Below, one piece after another: positions 62,362-64,000 of a stretch of DNA of 64,000 nucleotides. The stretch is from Acidobacteriota bacterium. Lineage in GTDB: Bacteria; Acidobacteriota; Holophagae; Holophagales; Holophagaceae. Every line of letters starts with the position of its first letter. The first letter of the stretch is position 1. The translations under genes and the position numbers were made by a program. The DNA is taken from contig JACPYP010000003.1 of the NCBI GenBank assembly GCA_016195985.1, forward strand, positions 1 to 64,000, read 5' to 3'. Below the pieces are notes generated by a model. The model searched no databases and had not been told where the DNA came from. It saw only the letters and a program-made list of their open reading frames with translations.

Positions 62362-63003
62362 GTGCCGATTTGTTTTGATCTCGATGGAACCTTGGGGCAC
62401 TTCAGCTCAGGCTTCGTGCTTCTGCGTCAAGCCCTGGGCGACATCTGGGGCCAGGCCCCCACGCAGGACGAATTGACGCTTTGCAAAGGCTCCACCGATT
62501 GGGAGATCGTCGACGATCTGCACCGGATGCGGTTCGGCCGCGACCTTGACGAATCCGGCTACGCGGTCTACGAGAAGGCCTGCCTGTCCCACTTCCAGCG
62601 GGCCTTCGCTCCCGGAGTCTGGGAGGCCGAAGCCTTCGGGGGCGTGCTGGAAGGCATGCACTGCCTGGCGCGGCGCTGGCCGGTGTGGCTGGTTTCCGGC
62701 AACGCCCCAGCAGTGCTCACATTCAAGGCCGAAAAGCTGGGCGTCGATCCCGCCATTCCCCGCCTGGGCTCGTTGCCCCGCCACGACCGCGCCGCCCTCC
62801 TGAAGCGGGCCCTCCGGGACTGCCCGGGCCCGCACCTCTACGTGGGCGACCGCCCCCATGACCTCGAAGCCGCCAGGCGGACCGGCCTCCCCTTCATCGG
62901 CGTCGGGAATGCCGTTCCGGGCGAGCACCAGTCCGTGCCCTCCGATGCCGCCGCCGAACGTCTCGTCGCCGCCGTGGAAGCGTCCCTGGAGCCCGGCTGG
63001 TGA
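62362..63003 (+). CDS. HAD-superfamily phosphatase
   Basis: A 213-residue protein. Motif I DLDGTLGHF, motif II in VWLVSGNAP, and motif IV YVGDRPHDLEAARRTGLP with the acidic pair; cap helices lie between (about 20-110). This is a phosphoglycolate-phosphatase-like subclass; substrate unknown. GTG 62362 sits eight bases after GGAG; a GTG at 62329 would add 11 residues of basic leader. The stop overlaps the GTG of the next gene (GTGA, 63000-63003). Confidence 0.82.
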   Translation: MPICFDLDGTLGHFSSGFVLLRQALGDIWGQAPTQDELTLCKGSTDWEIVDDLHRMRFGRDLDESGYAVYEKACLSHFQRAFAPGVWEAEAFGGVLEGMHCLARRWPVWLVSGNAPAVLTFKAEKLGVDPAIPRLGSLPRHDRAALLKRALRDCPGPHLYVGDRPHDLEAARRTGLPFIGVGNAVPGEHQSVPSDAAAERLVAAVEASLEPGW

Positions 63004-64000
63004 AAGCACGCAAGAACCCGTTGGCCGCCTGGTTTGCGACCCAGTCCGTTTCCCTCAAACTGAGCAGCGCCTTCGCGGCCGTGCTGCTGCTGGGCGTGCT
63101 CGGCATGGGCATCTACAGCAGCAAGCGGGTCCGCCACCAGGCCAACCAGGAGGAACTCACCACGCTGGCCCAGCTTTCGGAGCGCCTGGCCGGCCAGTTG
63201 GACACCTACCTTTCCACCACCCGGAGCCTCGCCCGCCACCTGGCCCTCACCCGGGACGTGGCCGGCTTCCTCACGTCTCCTTCCAGAGGGGCGCGGGCCG
63301 AAGCCTTCAACGCCTGGCTGGCCAGGCAGGCCGGGCAGACCCAGGGCGCCTGCGCCATCTTCGTGCTGGGACGGGACGGCACCTGCCTGGCCGGCAGCCA
63401 GCGCGCCTTCGTGGGCCACAACTTCGCCTTCCGTCCCTACTTCCAGGAAGCCATGGCCGGAAAGGCCAGTGCCAGCGACTGGACCATCGGAACGGTGACC
63501 CTCGCGCCCCGGCTGTTCTCGGCGGCCCCAGTGCAGGCCGGGAGCCGGATCATCGGCGTGCTGGTCACGGAGTACGACGTGGCCGAGCTGGAGCACACGG
63601 TCCATACCTTCGCCCAGCCCGGCTGTTCGGTGCTGCTGGTGAACCGGCTGGGCATCATCCTCGCCCACAGCGAGACCAGCCGGACCTACCACGCCATCGA
63701 ACCCCTGCCCCGCCCGGTACTGGATGACTTGGACCGCAACCGCCAATTCCTGGGACGTTCCTTCCCGGTCGACCCTCTTTCCCCCGAATTTCCCGCGGCC
63801 ATCCGCCAGACGCTGGAGGACGGCGCTCCCCGCCTCGCCCGGTACCGGCTGGCCAAGCTGACCAAGTGGGGCGCCTTCAGCCCGGTCAAAGGCCAGCCCT
63901 GGGTGGCGGTGGTGGCCACGCCTGAAATGGACATTCTGGGCCCCACCCGGGCCGTGTGGGTGGACACCCTCACGGTGGGGGCCATCACTTCCACGGCGGC
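63000..64000 (+). CDS. Cache-domain membrane sensor (3' end off window)
   Basis: The first 333 residues. A membrane segment (about 21-40, LSSAFAAVLLLGVLGMGIY) precedes an extracellular dCache-like domain (about 50-320). The domain contains FVGHNFAFRPYFQEAMAGKA, typical of DctB-like sensors, and IIGVLVTEYDVAELE, VNRLGIILAHSE. A second hydrophobic stretch begins at the window edge. The gene is likely a histidine kinase or diguanylate cyclase, but the output domain is not in view. Coupled to the HAD phosphatase by overlap. Confidence 0.82.
   Translation, partial: MKARKNPLAAWFATQSVSLKLSSAFAAVLLLGVLGMGIYSSKRVRHQANQEELTTLAQLSERLAGQLDTYLSTTRSLARHLALTRDVAGFLTSPSRGARAEAFNAWLARQAGQTQGACAIFVLGRDGTCLAGSQRAFVGHNFAFRPYFQEAMAGKASASDWTIGTVTLAPRLFSAAPVQAGSRIIGVLVTEYDVAELEHTVHTFAQPGCSVLLVNRLGIILAHSETSRTYHAIEPLPRPVLDDLDRNRQFLGRSFPVDPLSPEFPAAIRQTLEDGAPRLARYRLAKLTKWGAFSPVKGQPWVAVVATPEMDILGPTRAVWVDTLTVGAITSTA

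Overview
The window reads as chromosomal DNA of a high-GC, Gram-negative, motile and respiring bacterium. Flagellar basal-body genes, Omp85 outer-membrane assembly, quinol-type nitric oxide reductase, type II NADH dehydrogenase and PoxB all point that way. The flavour of the proteins (many sigma-54 activators, TPR-tailed Ser/Thr kinases, LytS/LytTR pairs, a GlmS-like enzyme with a large insertion) suggests an acidobacterium of the Holophaga/Geothrix type. That assignment is inference from protein character, not from a marker gene or a search.

Left part (1-17.1 kb), accessory in character: a 3'-truncated XylR/DmpR-type sigma-54 activator; a frameshifted outer-membrane protein; a small gene coupled to a hybrid histidine kinase; a very small gene coupled to an AsmA/DUF748-like protein; DUF2789-poxB-DUF1003-fumC; then, on the minus strand, ndh, a qNOR nitric oxide reductase, and a ribA / Pro-rich small protein / pterin dehydratase cluster. 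It ends at a decayed tyrosine-integrase fragment and a 50-bp 3' half of tRNA-Val(GAC) that keeps its terminator. This looks like the chromosome junction of an old integrative element.

17.2-29 kb: an efflux module (MipA/OmpV outer-membrane protein, RND adaptor and pump) followed by a LytS/LytTR two-component pair, then small genes (VOC proteins, one of them a pseudogene with a G10 tract, an HHH protein, a secreted phosphatase-like protein, and an AT-rich orphan with its own promoter).

29-45 kb, conserved core: a BamA/TamA-like protein and STAS protein on the minus strand, then a compact flagellar operon flgB-flgC-fliE-fliF-fliG-fliH-fliI-fliJ-(motE-like)-fliK-flgD-flgE, closed by a REC protein carrying a histidine-kinase-like dimerisation helix but no ATPase domain. 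A cluster of strong hairpins lies between the motE-like gene and fliK.

44-57 kb, housekeeping: ispG, yidD, an oversized GlmS, Ric/YtfE (nitrosative Fe-S repair, a functional partner for the distant qNOR), plsC, a TPR Ser/Thr kinase divergent from a GAF sigma-54 activator, a Yip1-like membrane protein, and an enoyl-CoA hydratase-like gene overlapping miaA.

57.2-59.9 kb: a low-GC island between two outward-facing, decayed IS5-type transposase copies. It carries a truncated bacteriocin-export-type HlyD protein, a CPBP-family membrane protein and a tiny two-helix membrane protein, and is the best candidate for a degraded or unusual peptide export/immunity locus. The window closes with purF and neighbours, a HAD phosphatase, and the start of a Cache-domain sensor.

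Many genes are joined by ATGA/GTGA/TGATG start-stop overlaps, so translational coupling is a recurring theme.
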